64,000 bases of DNA from Actinomycetospora lemnae (GTDB lineage Bacteria; Actinomycetota; Actinomycetes; Mycobacteriales; Pseudonocardiaceae). Location of the stretch: NCBI RefSeq assembly GCF_028737315.1, contig NZ_JAQZAO010000002.1:124001-188000 (forward strand), given 5' to 3'. Shown piece after piece: positions 23,340 to 31,637 of this stretch (the first letter of the stretch is position 1; every line of letters starts with the position of its first letter). The notes beneath the pieces are model-generated. The model had not been told where the DNA came from, ran no database searches, and was given only the letters and a program-made list of their open reading frames with translations. Position numbers and translations under genes: made by a program.

Positions 23340-24329
23340 GTGGAGCAGCGACGCCTGGGCACTAGCGGGCTGCGGGTCTCGCGGCTGGCCCTGGGCACGA
23401 TGAGCTGGGGCCGCGACACCGACGCCGACGAGGCCGGCGCGTCCCTGCTCGCGTTCCTCGACGCCGGCGGCACGCTGGTGGACACCGCCGACGTCTACGC
23501 GGGCGGCGAGGCCGAGCGGATCCTCGGCGGCCTGTTCGACGACGTCATCCCGCGCAGCGAGGTCGTCGTGGCGACGAAGGCCGGCGCGCGCCGCGAGGAC
23601 GGTCCCTTCGGCGGCGGCGCCTCCCGCGCGGCCCTGCTCACGGCCCTCGACGACTCGCTGGACCGCCTCAACACCGACTACGTCGACCTCTGGCAGCTGC
23701 ACGCCTGGGACGACGACGTGCCGCTGGAGGAGACGCTCGCCGCGGTCGACGTGGCGCTGACCACCGGCCGCGCCCGCTACGCCGGCGTCGCGAACTACGC
23801 GGGCTGGCAGGTCGCGTCGGCGGCGACGCGGCAGTCGCTGACGTCGCTGCCGCTGGTGTCGGTGCAGTCGGAGTACTCGCTGCTCGAGCGCTCGGTGGAG
23901 TCCGAGGTGCTGCCGGCCGCCGAGCACCACGGCCTCGGCCTGCTGCCGTGGGCGCCGCTGGGCCGCGGGGTGCTCACCGGCAAGTACCGCGAGGGCGTGC
24001 CCGCCGACTCCCGCGGGGCCTCCGAGCACCTGGCGGGCTACGTCGGGCGGCACCGCACCGAGCGCACCGCGCGGATCGTGCAGGCCGTCGTCACCGCCGC
24101 GCACGGGCTCGGCACCTCGCCGCTGGCCGTCGCGCTCGCCTGGGTCCGCGACCGGCCCGGCGTCGTCGCGCCCGTCGTCGGGGCCCGGGACGGGGCCCAG
24201 CTGCTCGGGTCCCTGGCCGCCGAGGAGCTCGTGCTGCCCTCGGCGATCCGGGGTGCGCTCGACGACGTCAGCTCGCCCGTGGAGCCCGACGACGAGGCCG
24301 AGGAGCCCGACCTCCCGCCCTGGGAGTGA
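23340..24329 (+). CDS. Aldo/keto reductase
   Basis: 329 residues, a TIM-barrel NADPH-dependent carbonyl reductase. The start [20 protein letters not shown] is typical. Catalytic Asp and Tyr are in [10 protein letters not shown], the Lys in VATKAG and the His in LWQLHAW. The tail after residue 310 is acidic and disordered. GTG 23340 is chosen because the barrel begins there and a leaderless-type hexamer precedes it; upstream in-frame starts add only a non-conserved stretch. The physiological substrate is unknown. Confidence 0.9.
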   Translation: MEQRRLGTSGLRVSRLALGTMSWGRDTDADEAGASLLAFLDAGGTLVDTADVYAGGEAERILGGLFDDVIPRSEVVVATKAGARREDGPFGGGASRAALLTALDDSLDRLNTDYVDLWQLHAWDDDVPLEETLAAVDVALTTGRARYAGVANYAGWQVASAATRQSLTSLPLVSVQSEYSLLERSVESEVLPAAEHHGLGLLPWAPLGRGVLTGKYREGVPADSRGASEHLAGYVGRHRTERTARIVQAVVTAAHGLGTSPLAVALAWVRDRPGVVAPVVGARDGAQLLGSLAAEELVLPSAIRGALDDVSSPVEPDDEAEEPDLPPWE

Positions 24330-24431
24330 TCCGATCCAGGGCCCACGGCCGGGCTCCGATGCGTGCGCGCGATGACCGCCTGTGCGTACGGTGGTTCCCG
24401 CTCCGTCAGGTGTCCCGGAGGTGGTCGGCTC

Positions 24432-24680
24432 GTGAACGACGCTGGTGCCCGCGATGGCGGGGCTCTCGTGGGTTCGGCGGTGGTCGAAGGGGACTGGGAG
24501 TACCAGCCCGTCCGGCTGCCTCCGGACGTGACGCGCATCTCGGCCACCGTGCAGCTCGGCATCCGCGCCGAGTTCGGCGGCTGGGAGCTCGCCCGCACGC
24601 TGCTCTACGCCGACGGCACCCGGAAGGTGTGGCTGCGGCGCAAGCTCTCCCGCTCGCTGGTCGCGGGGCTCGCGACCTGA
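24432..24680 (+). CDS. DUF5703 family protein
   Basis: 82 residues. The core [20 protein letters not shown] ... [24 protein letters not shown] matches the small actinobacterial DUF5703 family. There are no membrane segments and the function is unknown. GTG 24432 follows a GGAGG at longish spacing; a TACGGT hexamer about 45 bp upstream could be its promoter. In mycobacteria a similar gene lies beside uppP, so the position is conserved. Confidence 0.78.
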   Translation: MNDAGARDGGALVGSAVVEGDWEYQPVRLPPDVTRISATVQLGIRAEFGGWELARTLLYADGTRKVWLRRKLSRSLVAGLAT

Positions 24681-24944
24681 GACCCGGGGTGGCCCTCGGG
24701 AGACCTGGGCGCATGATCGCGTCGAGACCGACGCCCGCACAGGCCCCGTGATCGCGACCGGCCGCCGTGCGCCGGCTGAGCGAACTGCGTCGGTGGTGTC
24801 GACCTCGACGCGATCTTGCGCATCGGTGCTCCGGTCCGCCGCGGACGAGCTGTCGAGGGCCCGCTCGTCGCCCGGCTCAGGGACGCAGTCGAGGAGCTCC
24901 CGGGAACACCGCGGCGCGGCGACTGCGTCCGGACCGGTCGACGG

Positions 24945-26168
24945 TCAGAACAGCGCAGCGACCTGGTCCTCGACGCCCAGGAGCGCTCGGCCGTAGATCT
25001 CCCGGCCGAGGGCGGCGTTGAGCAGACCGTGCCGCGAGATGATCTCGATGTCGCGCCAGGTGCGCTGCAGCGGGCTGGACTGCGCGAAGCTGCTCGCGCC
25101 GCCGACGTCGAGCAGCAGTCCGACCGCCTCCCGGCACCGCGCGATCGCGACGGCGATGTCACTGCGCACCCGTGCGCGGGTCAACACGTCGAGCTGCACA
25201 CCACGCAGAGCGGCGGTGTCGATCGCTTCCGCCGACCGGTGGACGTGCATCGTCGCGGTGTCGATCAGACCGGCCGCGTCCGCGACGGCCAGCCGGTAGC
25301 TCGGGGCGTCGAGGGAGCGTTCGTAGACGGAGTACGCGATCGGCTTGCCCGTGCGCACGGTGTCGAGGACCTTCTCCAGGGCTGCCCGGGCCAGCCCGAG
25401 CAACGGACCCGTCATGGTCAACGTGAGGGCGCTGAAGCTGGTCGACCGGTACAGCGGCTCGTCATCGTGCTCGCGCCGTCCCCCGCCCTGTGCCATCTCC
25501 GGGATCGACAGGGTCCGGTGGTCCGGGACGAACACCTCGTCGGCGACGAAGGTGTTGCTGGCCGTGGCGGCCATCCCGGCCGCGAACCAGGTGTCCTCGA
25601 CGGTCATCGCCGAGGTGGGGATGAGGACGGCGCGCAGGTCCGCGAGCTCGCCCTGGGCGTCGAGCAGGGGGGCGCTCGACATCGACCAGGTCGCCCACGG
25701 ACTGCCCGACGCCCACGCCCACCGGCCACTCACGACGAACCCGCCGTCCACCGGGCGTGCGGTCGCCGTCGTCGCCAGCTGCGCGCACACCGCCGCGTGC
25801 GGGTCCGCGCCGAACACCTCGTCGCGGGCGCGGTCCGGGAGCTGGCCCACCAGGTAAGCACCGGTGTTCATGAGCGCCACGACCCAGGATGCGGATCCGT
25901 CTCCGCGGGCGAGCTCGGCGGACACGTCGATCAAGGTCCGGGTGTCGACCTCGTCGCCACCGACGCGTCGGGGTGCGCTCAGCCGGAACATGCCGGCACC
26001 ACGTAGCGCGGCGACGGCCTCATCGGTCAGCCGACGGTCCCGCTCACCCTGTGCTGCGTTCCCAGCGAGCACCGGCACGAGGGCGCGGGCCCGCGTCACC
26101 AGTGCCTCCCGGGTGGGGGCCACGCCGACGGTGGTCCCCGTGCGGGCACGTACTCCGAGGTCGGTCAT
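24945..26168 (-). CDS. Acyl-CoA dehydrogenase-fold flavin monooxygenase-like protein
   Basis: 407 residues with three domains: N-terminal helices (about 25-135), middle beta domain (about 138-235, GRWAWASGSPWATW) and C-terminal helices (about 255-395). The C-terminal DIEIISRHG and GRALLG blocks resemble the HpaB/HsaA/DszC group of flavin-dependent monooxygenases rather than fatty-acyl-CoA dehydrogenases. ATG 26168 is preceded by GGAGG at five bases. No dedicated flavin reductase is adjacent. It may hydroxylate an aromatic or oxidise a small molecule; the substrate is unknown. Confidence 0.8.
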   Translation of the reverse strand: MTDLGVRARTGTTVGVAPTREALVTRARALVPVLAGNAAQGERDRRLTDEAVAALRGAGMFRLSAPRRVGGDEVDTRTLIDVSAELARGDGSASWVVALMNTGAYLVGQLPDRARDEVFGADPHAAVCAQLATTATARPVDGGFVVSGRWAWASGSPWATWSMSSAPLLDAQGELADLRAVLIPTSAMTVEDTWFAAGMAATASNTFVADEVFVPDHRTLSIPEMAQGGGRREHDDEPLYRSTSFSALTLTMTGPLLGLARAALEKVLDTVRTGKPIAYSVYERSLDAPSYRLAVADAAGLIDTATMHVHRSAEAIDTAALRGVQLDVLTRARVRSDIAVAIARCREAVGLLLDVGGASSFAQSSPLQRTWRDIEIISRHGLLNAALGREIYGRALLGVEDQVAALF

Positions 26169-26285
26169 GGCGTCCTCCACCCCTGGCTGCTGCTCGGTGC
26201 CGTCCGCGAGGAGGTCTCACGGACAGGGGCACGGTCGCGCGGGGCATTGCGCGCCCGTTGCGCGACGTCGGACTGGGCCCTCGGG

Positions 26286-27233
26286 TCAGGGAGCGAGGAG
26301 CACCACGCGGCCGGTCGTCCGGCGGGCCGCGAGCTCGGTCATGGCCGCGGGCAGGTCGTCGAACGCATACTCGGCGCCCACGAGCGGGTCGATCGCGCGC
26401 CGGTCCCACAACGCCTCGATCTCGCGCTGCCAGCTCGCCACGAGGTCCGGTGAGCGCTGCTGGTAGGCGGCCCAGTGGACGCCCACCACGTCGTAGTTCT
26501 TCACCAGCGCGTGGTTGGTGGGCGCGTCGGCGGGACGTCCGCCGGCGAAGCCGATGACGAGCAGCCGTCCCTCCCACGCCACCGCGCGGCGGACGGCGTC
26601 GAAGGTGTCGCCGCCCACGGGGTCGTAGACGACGTCGGCGCCGCGGCCGTCGGTGAGCTCCCGCACGGCGGTGACCAGGTCGTCCGGGTCGACGAGCACC
26701 TCGTGCGCGCCCAGACGCCACGCCACGGCGGCCTTGTCCTCGTCGCCCACCACGGCGATGACGCGCGCCCCGGCGGCCGTGCCCAGCTGGACGGCGGCCG
26801 CGCCGACCCCGCCCGCCGCGGCGAGGACGAGCAGCGTCTCCCCCGCCCGCAGCGTCGTGCGGTGGTGCAGCGCGCACCAGCCGGTCTGGTACGCGACGAA
26901 GAACCCCGCCGCCTGGGCCGCGCTCATCCCCTCGGGCCAGGTCCACGTCGTGCGCAGCAGCGCCTCTTCGGCGAACCCGCCGTGCGGCATGACCACGGGC
27001 CCGAACACGCGCCGGCCGTCGTCGGTCACCCCGGCCACCTCGAGGCCGGGCGTGAACGGCGGCGGCACCCGGTCCTGGTACTCGCCCGAGACGTGGAGGA
27101 TGTCGGCGAAGTTCAGGGCGGCCGCGGCGACCCGCACCCGCGTCTGCCCCTCCCCCGGCTCGGGGCGCGGGACGTCGGCGACCTCGAGGACCTCGGCGAA
27201 CGGGCCGAGCCGCGGCACCCGCCAGGCGCGCAT
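26286..27233 (-). CDS. Zinc-free quinone oxidoreductase (MDR superfamily)
   Basis: 315 residues of the medium-chain dehydrogenase/reductase superfamily. The GroES-like N-terminal domain (LNFADILHVSGEYQ) lacks zinc ligands. The Rossmann motif is AAAGGVGAAAVQLG, followed by GADVVYDPVGG. This is the NADPH:quinone reductase/QorA type. Its ATG overlaps the stop of the M20 peptidase gene by one base (TGATG), so the two are co-translated. Confidence 0.9.
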   Translation of the reverse strand: MRAWRVPRLGPFAEVLEVADVPRPEPGEGQTRVRVAAAALNFADILHVSGEYQDRVPPPFTPGLEVAGVTDDGRRVFGPVVMPHGGFAEEALLRTTWTWPEGMSAAQAAGFFVAYQTGWCALHHRTTLRAGETLLVLAAAGGVGAAAVQLGTAAGARVIAVVGDEDKAAVAWRLGAHEVLVDPDDLVTAVRELTDGRGADVVYDPVGGDTFDAVRRAVAWEGRLLVIGFAGGRPADAPTNHALVKNYDVVGVHWAAYQQRSPDLVASWQREIEALWDRRAIDPLVGAEYAFDDLPAAMTELAARRTTGRVVLLAP

Positions 27234-28549
27234 CAGGCGCGCAGCAGGACGCGCTCGAGCACCCGCGTGCCGAACTGCAGGGCGTCGACCGGCACCCGCT
27301 CGTCGATGCCGTGGAAGAGCGCGGTGAAGTCGAGGTCCGGGGGCAGGCGCAGCGGGGCGAACCCCAAGCAGCGCATCCCGAGCTTCACGAACGCCTTGGC
27401 GTCGGTCCCGCCCGACATCATGTAGGGCAGCGTGTGCGCCTGCGGGTCCTCCTCCTGCACCGCGCGCGTGATGACGTCGACGAGCTCGCCGTCGAAGGAG
27501 GTCTCGACGGCCTCGAGGTTGCGGATCCACTCGCGCTCGACGTCGGGCCCCAGCAGCTCGTCGAGCTCCCGCTCGAAGGCCTCCTGACGGCCCGGCAGCA
27601 CGCGGCAGTCGACGGTCGCCTCGGCCACCGACGGGATGACGTTGGCCTTGTAGCCGGCCTGCAGCATCGTCGGGTTCGCGGTGTCGCGGGTCGTCGCGCC
27701 CACCACCCGGGCCACCCCGCCGAGCTTGGCGACGGCGCCGTCGAGGGCCGCGGCGGAGTCGGTGGGGAACTCGATGCCCGTCAGCGCCGAGACCTCGTCG
27801 AAGAAGCCCTGCACCGACTCGGTGAGCACCAGCGGGAAGCGGTGGCGGCCGAGGCGCGCGACGGCCTCGGAGAGGATCGTCACGGCGTTCTCGTCGTGGA
27901 CCATCGAGCCGTGGCCGGGACGCGAGCGCACCCGCAGCTTCATCCAGGCGATCGACTTCTCGGCGGTCATCACCGGGTAGACGCGCACGTCCTCGCCGAG
28001 CGTCAGCGAGAAGCCGCCGACCTCGCCGAGGGCCTCCGTGCAGCCGGCGAACAGGTCGGGGCGGTTCTCCGCGAGCCAGTGCGAGCCGTAGGCGCCGCCC
28101 GCCTCCTCGTCGGCGAGGAACGCGAAGACCAGGTCGCGCGGCGGCACCGTGCCCTCGACCGCGAACTGGCGCGCCAGCGCCAGGATCATCGCGTCCATGT
28201 CCTTCATGTCCACCGCGCCGCGGCCCCAGACGTAGCCGTCCTGGACCGAGCCGGACAGCGGGTGGACCGACCACTCGCTCTCGTCGAACGGCACGACGTC
28301 GAGGTGGCCGTGCACCAGCAGCGCCGGCCGGTCGGGGTCCGCCCCCGCGAGCCGGGCGAACACGTTGTGCCGCCCCGGCGCCCCCGACTCGACCACCTCC
28401 GTCTCGTAGCCCACCTCCCGCAGCTTCGCGTCGACGTAGGCGGCGGCCTCGGCCTCGCCCGTCGTCGTCGCGAGATCGCCGGTGTTCTGGCTGTCGATCT
28501 GGATGAGCTCGCTGGTCAGCGTCACGACCTCGTCCTCGGCACGACCCAT
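27233..28549 (-). CDS. M20 family metallopeptidase (DapE/ArgE-like)
   Basis: 438 residues. Zinc ligands are visible: HGHLDVVP (His, catalytic Asp), the Asp of GRGAVDMKD, the Glu pair of LADEEAGG and the final HGIDERV. The dimerisation domain holds the HGSM histidine. The closest known relative appears to be M. tuberculosis Rv2141c, often called DapE2-like; an aminoacylase or dipeptidase is as likely as succinyl-diaminopimelate desuccinylase. ATG 28549 is preferred; ATG 28558 is in frame. Confidence 0.88.
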   Translation of the reverse strand: MGRAEDEVVTLTSELIQIDSQNTGDLATTTGEAEAAAYVDAKLREVGYETEVVESGAPGRHNVFARLAGADPDRPALLVHGHLDVVPFDESEWSVHPLSGSVQDGYVWGRGAVDMKDMDAMILALARQFAVEGTVPPRDLVFAFLADEEAGGAYGSHWLAENRPDLFAGCTEALGEVGGFSLTLGEDVRVYPVMTAEKSIAWMKLRVRSRPGHGSMVHDENAVTILSEAVARLGRHRFPLVLTESVQGFFDEVSALTGIEFPTDSAAALDGAVAKLGGVARVVGATTRDTANPTMLQAGYKANVIPSVAEATVDCRVLPGRQEAFERELDELLGPDVEREWIRNLEAVETSFDGELVDVITRAVQEEDPQAHTLPYMMSGGTDAKAFVKLGMRCLGFAPLRLPPDLDFTALFHGIDERVPVDALQFGTRVLERVLLRA

Positions 28550-28595
28550 GCGCCGCATCCTGCCACCCACCGTGATCGGTCGGCGCGGCGTCGTC

Positions 28596-28601
28596 TACGC
28601 T
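28596..28601 (+). promoter_or_regulatory. -10 hexamer of the tRNA-Leu gene
   Basis: TACGCT lies 13 bases before the mature 5' end of the tRNA, which leaves a short leader for RNase P to remove. Confidence 0.55.
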
Positions 28602-28614
28602 GTGCTCCACGCAA

Positions 28615-28698
28615 GTCCGAGTGGCGGAATGGCAGACGCGCTAGCTTGAGGTGCTAGTGCCCTAGTAGGGCGTGGGGGTTCAAGTCCCCCCTCGGACA
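28615..28698 (+). tRNA. tRNA-Leu (GAG)
   Basis: 84 nt. Acceptor arms GTCCGAG and CTCGGAC pair perfectly, with A as discriminator. The anticodon stem CTAGC/GCTAG encloses TTGAGGT, giving anticodon GAG, which reads CUC and CUU codons. The long variable arm (GCCCTAGTAGGGC) is class II, as expected for Leu, and the T arm is GGGGGTTCAAGTCCCCC. CCA is not encoded. Confidence 0.97.
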
Positions 28699-28750
28699 CA
28701 CTTCTCTCTTCTCTTCCCGGGGCGGGTCTCCGACCGGGGACCGACGGCCG

Positions 28751-30235
28751 TCAGTCGTCGGCGTCCTCGTCCTCGCGGTCTTCACGGTCGCGGTCACCGT
28801 CGCGGTGCCGGTCCCGCTCCTCGTGCTCGGCGTCGTCCTCGTCGGTCTGCTCGTCGGCCTCGTCCTCGGCCTGCCGCTCCTCGGCCCGCTCCTCGCGGTC
28901 CCGCGACCGGGGCGACGGGGAGGGCCGCTCGCGCACCGGCGACGCGGCGGTGGTCTCCAGCCGTGTCGAGGGCGGTGGCGCGGACTCGCGGGTCGGAGCC
29001 GCCTCCGGCGGGTCGGTCTCGTCGGCATCCGGACGTCCGGTGGGGTCGGGGCGCTCGGTGGTGTCGGGGCGCGCTGGGCGCTCCTGGTTGTCGGGGCGCT
29101 CGGTGTCGGGGCGCGCCCGGCGCTCCTGGCCGTCCGGGCGCTCGTGGCTGTCCGGGCGCTCGCGCGTGTGCGGGCGCTCGCGGGTGTCGGGGCGCTCGGG
29201 CGTGTCCGGACGCTCCGCGCGCGGGCGGGTGACCGGCTCGGGCTCCCGGTCCGTCCCCGAGCCCGGGCTCTCCTCCCGGCTCGACCCGGTGCTCGGGTCG
29301 GTGCTCGGGTCGGGGTCGTCCGTGTCACCCGGCCCGAGCGGGGGCCGGACCGAGGGCGTGTGTGTCGGCGTGCGGGACGGGTGTTCCGCGGACGATCCCG
29401 TCTCGGGCGCGGCAGCCAGCGCGCTCTCCGGCGAGCGCGGCGAGGTCCGCGGGGATCCCGAGGATCGCGAGGGCTCCGACGTCCGCGAGGGCTCCGACGT
29501 CCGCGAGGGCTCCGACGTCCGCGAGGGCTCCGACGTCCGCGAGGGCTCCGGCGTCCGCGACGGCTCCGACCCCCGCGGTGCGCTCCCGGAGCCGGGCGTG
29601 GACCGGCGCGTCGGGTCCGGCCGGGTCTCCACCTCGTCGTGCAGCGCCCGCCAGCGGGCGCGGACCTCGGAGGCCTCGCGGTCGTCGCCGGTCGGCGGCA
29701 CCACGGCGAGCCGTCGGTCGGCCCGGGCCAGCGCGTCGTTCGCCTGGTCGAGGTCACCGCGCCGCATCGCCGCCGCGGCCTGGTCGAGGTCCGCCGACGC
29801 CAGCACGACGGCGTCGTCGACCGTCGGCGCGGACGGGCTCGAGCCGGGGCCCGACCACACGATCACCACCACCAGGCCGACCAGCGCCGCGGCGGTGAGG
29901 GTGCGGCGAGGGGTGAGCCGACGGGGACGATCCGCCGCGCGGGCCCGCGCGACCAGCGCCGCCGCCCGGTCGACGTCGATCGACCACGTCTGCGGGCACC
30001 GGCACACGCTCCCCCGCCACGCCAGGAGGGTCGCGGCGAGCTCCCGCTCCACCTCCTCGTCGAGGTGGTCGACCGCCGGCTCGGCGACCGCGTGCGTCCC
30101 GGCGGCGACGTCGTCGAGGAAGGCGTCGTCGTCGATGAGCCCGTGCCGCCACCGGAGGTGGTCGCACGACTCCGGTCCCTTGCCCGCGGGACCGCAGCCG
30201 GCGCAGTCCGCGCAGCCGGGGGAGTCGCCGATCAC
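28751..30235 (-). CDS. RsdA-like membrane anti-sigma factor with long disordered exterior
   Basis: 494 residues. The cytoplasmic N-terminus carries CADCAGCG and further cysteines (ESCDH, SVCRCP), then DDDAFLDDVAAG and ELAATLLAWRG, which resemble the SigD-binding region of RsdA. One membrane helix follows (TAAALVGLVVVIVWSG, about 135-150). The outer 340 residues are almost entirely Pro/Ser/Arg/Glu/Asp and include EPSRTS repeats and RPDxxER repeats. It is coupled by GTGA to the upstream sigma factor, which it should sequester at the membrane. The CxxCxxC extension might bind zinc or sense redox state. Confidence 0.75.
   Translation of the reverse strand: MIGDSPGCADCAGCGPAGKGPESCDHLRWRHGLIDDDAFLDDVAAGTHAVAEPAVDHLDEEVERELAATLLAWRGSVCRCPQTWSIDVDRAAALVARARAADRPRRLTPRRTLTAAALVGLVVVIVWSGPGSSPSAPTVDDAVVLASADLDQAAAAMRRGDLDQANDALARADRRLAVVPPTGDDREASEVRARWRALHDEVETRPDPTRRSTPGSGSAPRGSEPSRTPEPSRTSEPSRTSEPSRTSEPSRTSEPSRSSGSPRTSPRSPESALAAAPETGSSAEHPSRTPTHTPSVRPPLGPGDTDDPDPSTDPSTGSSREESPGSGTDREPEPVTRPRAERPDTPERPDTRERPHTRERPDSHERPDGQERRARPDTERPDNQERPARPDTTERPDPTGRPDADETDPPEAAPTRESAPPPSTRLETTAASPVRERPSPSPRSRDREERAEERQAEDEADEQTDEDDAEHEERDRHRDGDRDREDREDEDADD
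29466..29573 (-). repeat. 18-bp tandem repeat in the anti-sigma gene
   Basis: Six contiguous copies of an 18-bp unit (plus-strand CGCGAGGGCTCCGACGTC, the last two diverged), encoding the EPSRTS hexapeptide in the extracytoplasmic region. There are no spacers, so it is not a CRISPR array. Confidence 0.9.
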
Positions 30236-30885
30236 CCGACACCGCCGGTGCGCACCGCGGGGTCGCGGACGGCGCGGTCCTGGGGGCCGACGCCCCGCGC
30301 CGGGCGCCGGCCCGCGGCGAGGTCGCCCTCCAGCACGCGGCGCAGCCGGCAGAGCGCCCGGTGCTGCGCGATGCGCACCGCGCCGGCCGTGATGCCGGTG
30401 GCGTGGGCGACCTCGTCGACCGAGAGCCCCACGACCGTGCGCAGGACCAGGACCTCGCGCTGCCGGTCGGGCAGGTACTCGAGCAGGCGCCCCAGTCGGT
30501 AGCGGGTCCAGGCGTCGATGGCCTGCTGCTCGGGACCGGAGGCGACCTCGGCGGTGTCGAGCAGCTCGGGCACGTCGGAGGTGGCGGCGCTGCGGTCCCG
30601 ACCGAGCGAGCGGAAGGCGTTCGAGACCTTGTGGGCCGCGATCCCGTAGACGAAGGCGAGGAAGGGCCCGTCGCCGCGGCGCCACCGCGGCAGCGCCGTG
30701 ATGACGGAGAGCAACACGTCCTGGGTCAGGTCCTCGGTCGAGGTGATCGGCCGCTCCTGGCCGCCGAACCGCGCCCGGCAATAGCGCTCGACGACCGGTG
30801 TCAGGATGCCGAGCAATTCCTCGAGCGCCGGGCGGTCGCCCCGCGACGCCCTTTCTGCCTGCCCGTCGAGGTCGTCGATCAACAC
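30232..30885 (-). CDS. ECF-type RNA polymerase sigma factor, SigD/ShbA-like
   Basis: 217 residues. Region 2 (DLTQDVLLSVITALPRW, FVYGIAAHKVSNAFRS) and region 4 (LPDRQREVLVLRTVVGLSVDEVAHATG, GAVRIAQHRALCRLRR) are complete. The AHKVSNAFR block is typical of the SigD/ShbA group. It is coupled by GTGA to the RsdA-like anti-sigma factor. The start is uncertain: GTG 30885 sits three bases after GGGGGAG; GTG 30897 and TTG 30882 are alternatives. Confidence 0.85.
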   Translation of the reverse strand: MLIDDLDGQAERASRGDRPALEELLGILTPVVERYCRARFGGQERPITSTEDLTQDVLLSVITALPRWRRGDGPFLAFVYGIAAHKVSNAFRSLGRDRSAATSDVPELLDTAEVASGPEQQAIDAWTRYRLGRLLEYLPDRQREVLVLRTVVGLSVDEVAHATGITAGAVRIAQHRALCRLRRVLEGDLAAGRRPARGVGPQDRAVRDPAVRTGGVG

Positions 30886-31637
30886 GGTCTCCCCCACCCA
30901 CGGCGCCTGCGGTGCACCGATTTCCCCGCGTGACGGTCGCACTTCGCGACGGCGGAACCGGAGGTGGCGGCACCACACGAGTGATCGCCCGCACGTCGGG
31001 GAGCCCCGACTGTGCACCCGCCGGTCGGCGACGACAAGGAATCGTTATCGCTCCGAGGCCGTGGGACCGCGGACGTCCACGTCGCCGGGCGGGACGAGCA
31101 CGGGCGGGCCCCGGGGGGGGACGCCTCGGCCTCCGTCGGAGTACGCCTGGCCCCAGGGACGCCGGCGCGTCGAGCGGCGGTCCGCACCGACCGCGGAGGG
31201 GGACATCGAGCGAGCGCGGTGACCCCGAGCGGACGACTCACCTGTCATGAGGTCGTCACTCACGGCGAGCGGATGGCCCCGGATACAGCGCAGTACAGCA
31301 GAATCTGCACGTCGTGCTACGCCGAATGAGTGAACAACGAGGCTAGATCTGCACCGGTGAGTAACGAAGCAGGGAGTCCCGGTGAATTGGAACACGAGAG
31401 CCGGCACGACGGAGTGCGGGGGGTCGCCATGGGTGGGGCGAGCGGAGGACGGGCACGACGCCGGGGGTGCCGGGCGGTCGGGATGCGCCTCGGGACGCCG
31501 CGCGGCGAGGACCCCGGTCGGCCTGCCCCCCGGTGGCCCGAACGCATTCCGGCCCACGCCGGGTCATCGATTCCGTGTGCGCGGGTCAACCATTCTCCGT
31601 CGTCGGTCGAGCACGCAACGCAACGGGGGGAACCGTC
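30886..31637. other. Long non-coding gap between the sigma factor and the biosynthetic cluster
   Basis: About 750 bp without a convincing gene, clearly less GC-rich than its surroundings in its right half (about 31240-31400). It should contain the sigma-factor promoter (minus) and the cluster promoter (plus). An imperfect 14-bp direct repeat, GTGAACAACGAGGC at 31330 and GTGAGTAACGAAGC at 31357, is visible. A weak 103-codon frame (31330-31641) ends exactly at the PLP-enzyme start in a GTGA overlap, but its third codon positions are much less GC-rich than real genes here. Confidence 0.5.

Noticed and set aside
24748-24996. 82-codon plus frame downstream of the DUF5703 gene
   Set aside because: Overlaps the 3' end of the acyl-CoA dehydrogenase-fold gene, has Ser/Arg-rich shadow composition and no ribosome-binding site.
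29466-29573. CRISPR array
   Set aside because: Contiguous 18-bp units without spacers, in frame within a coding region.
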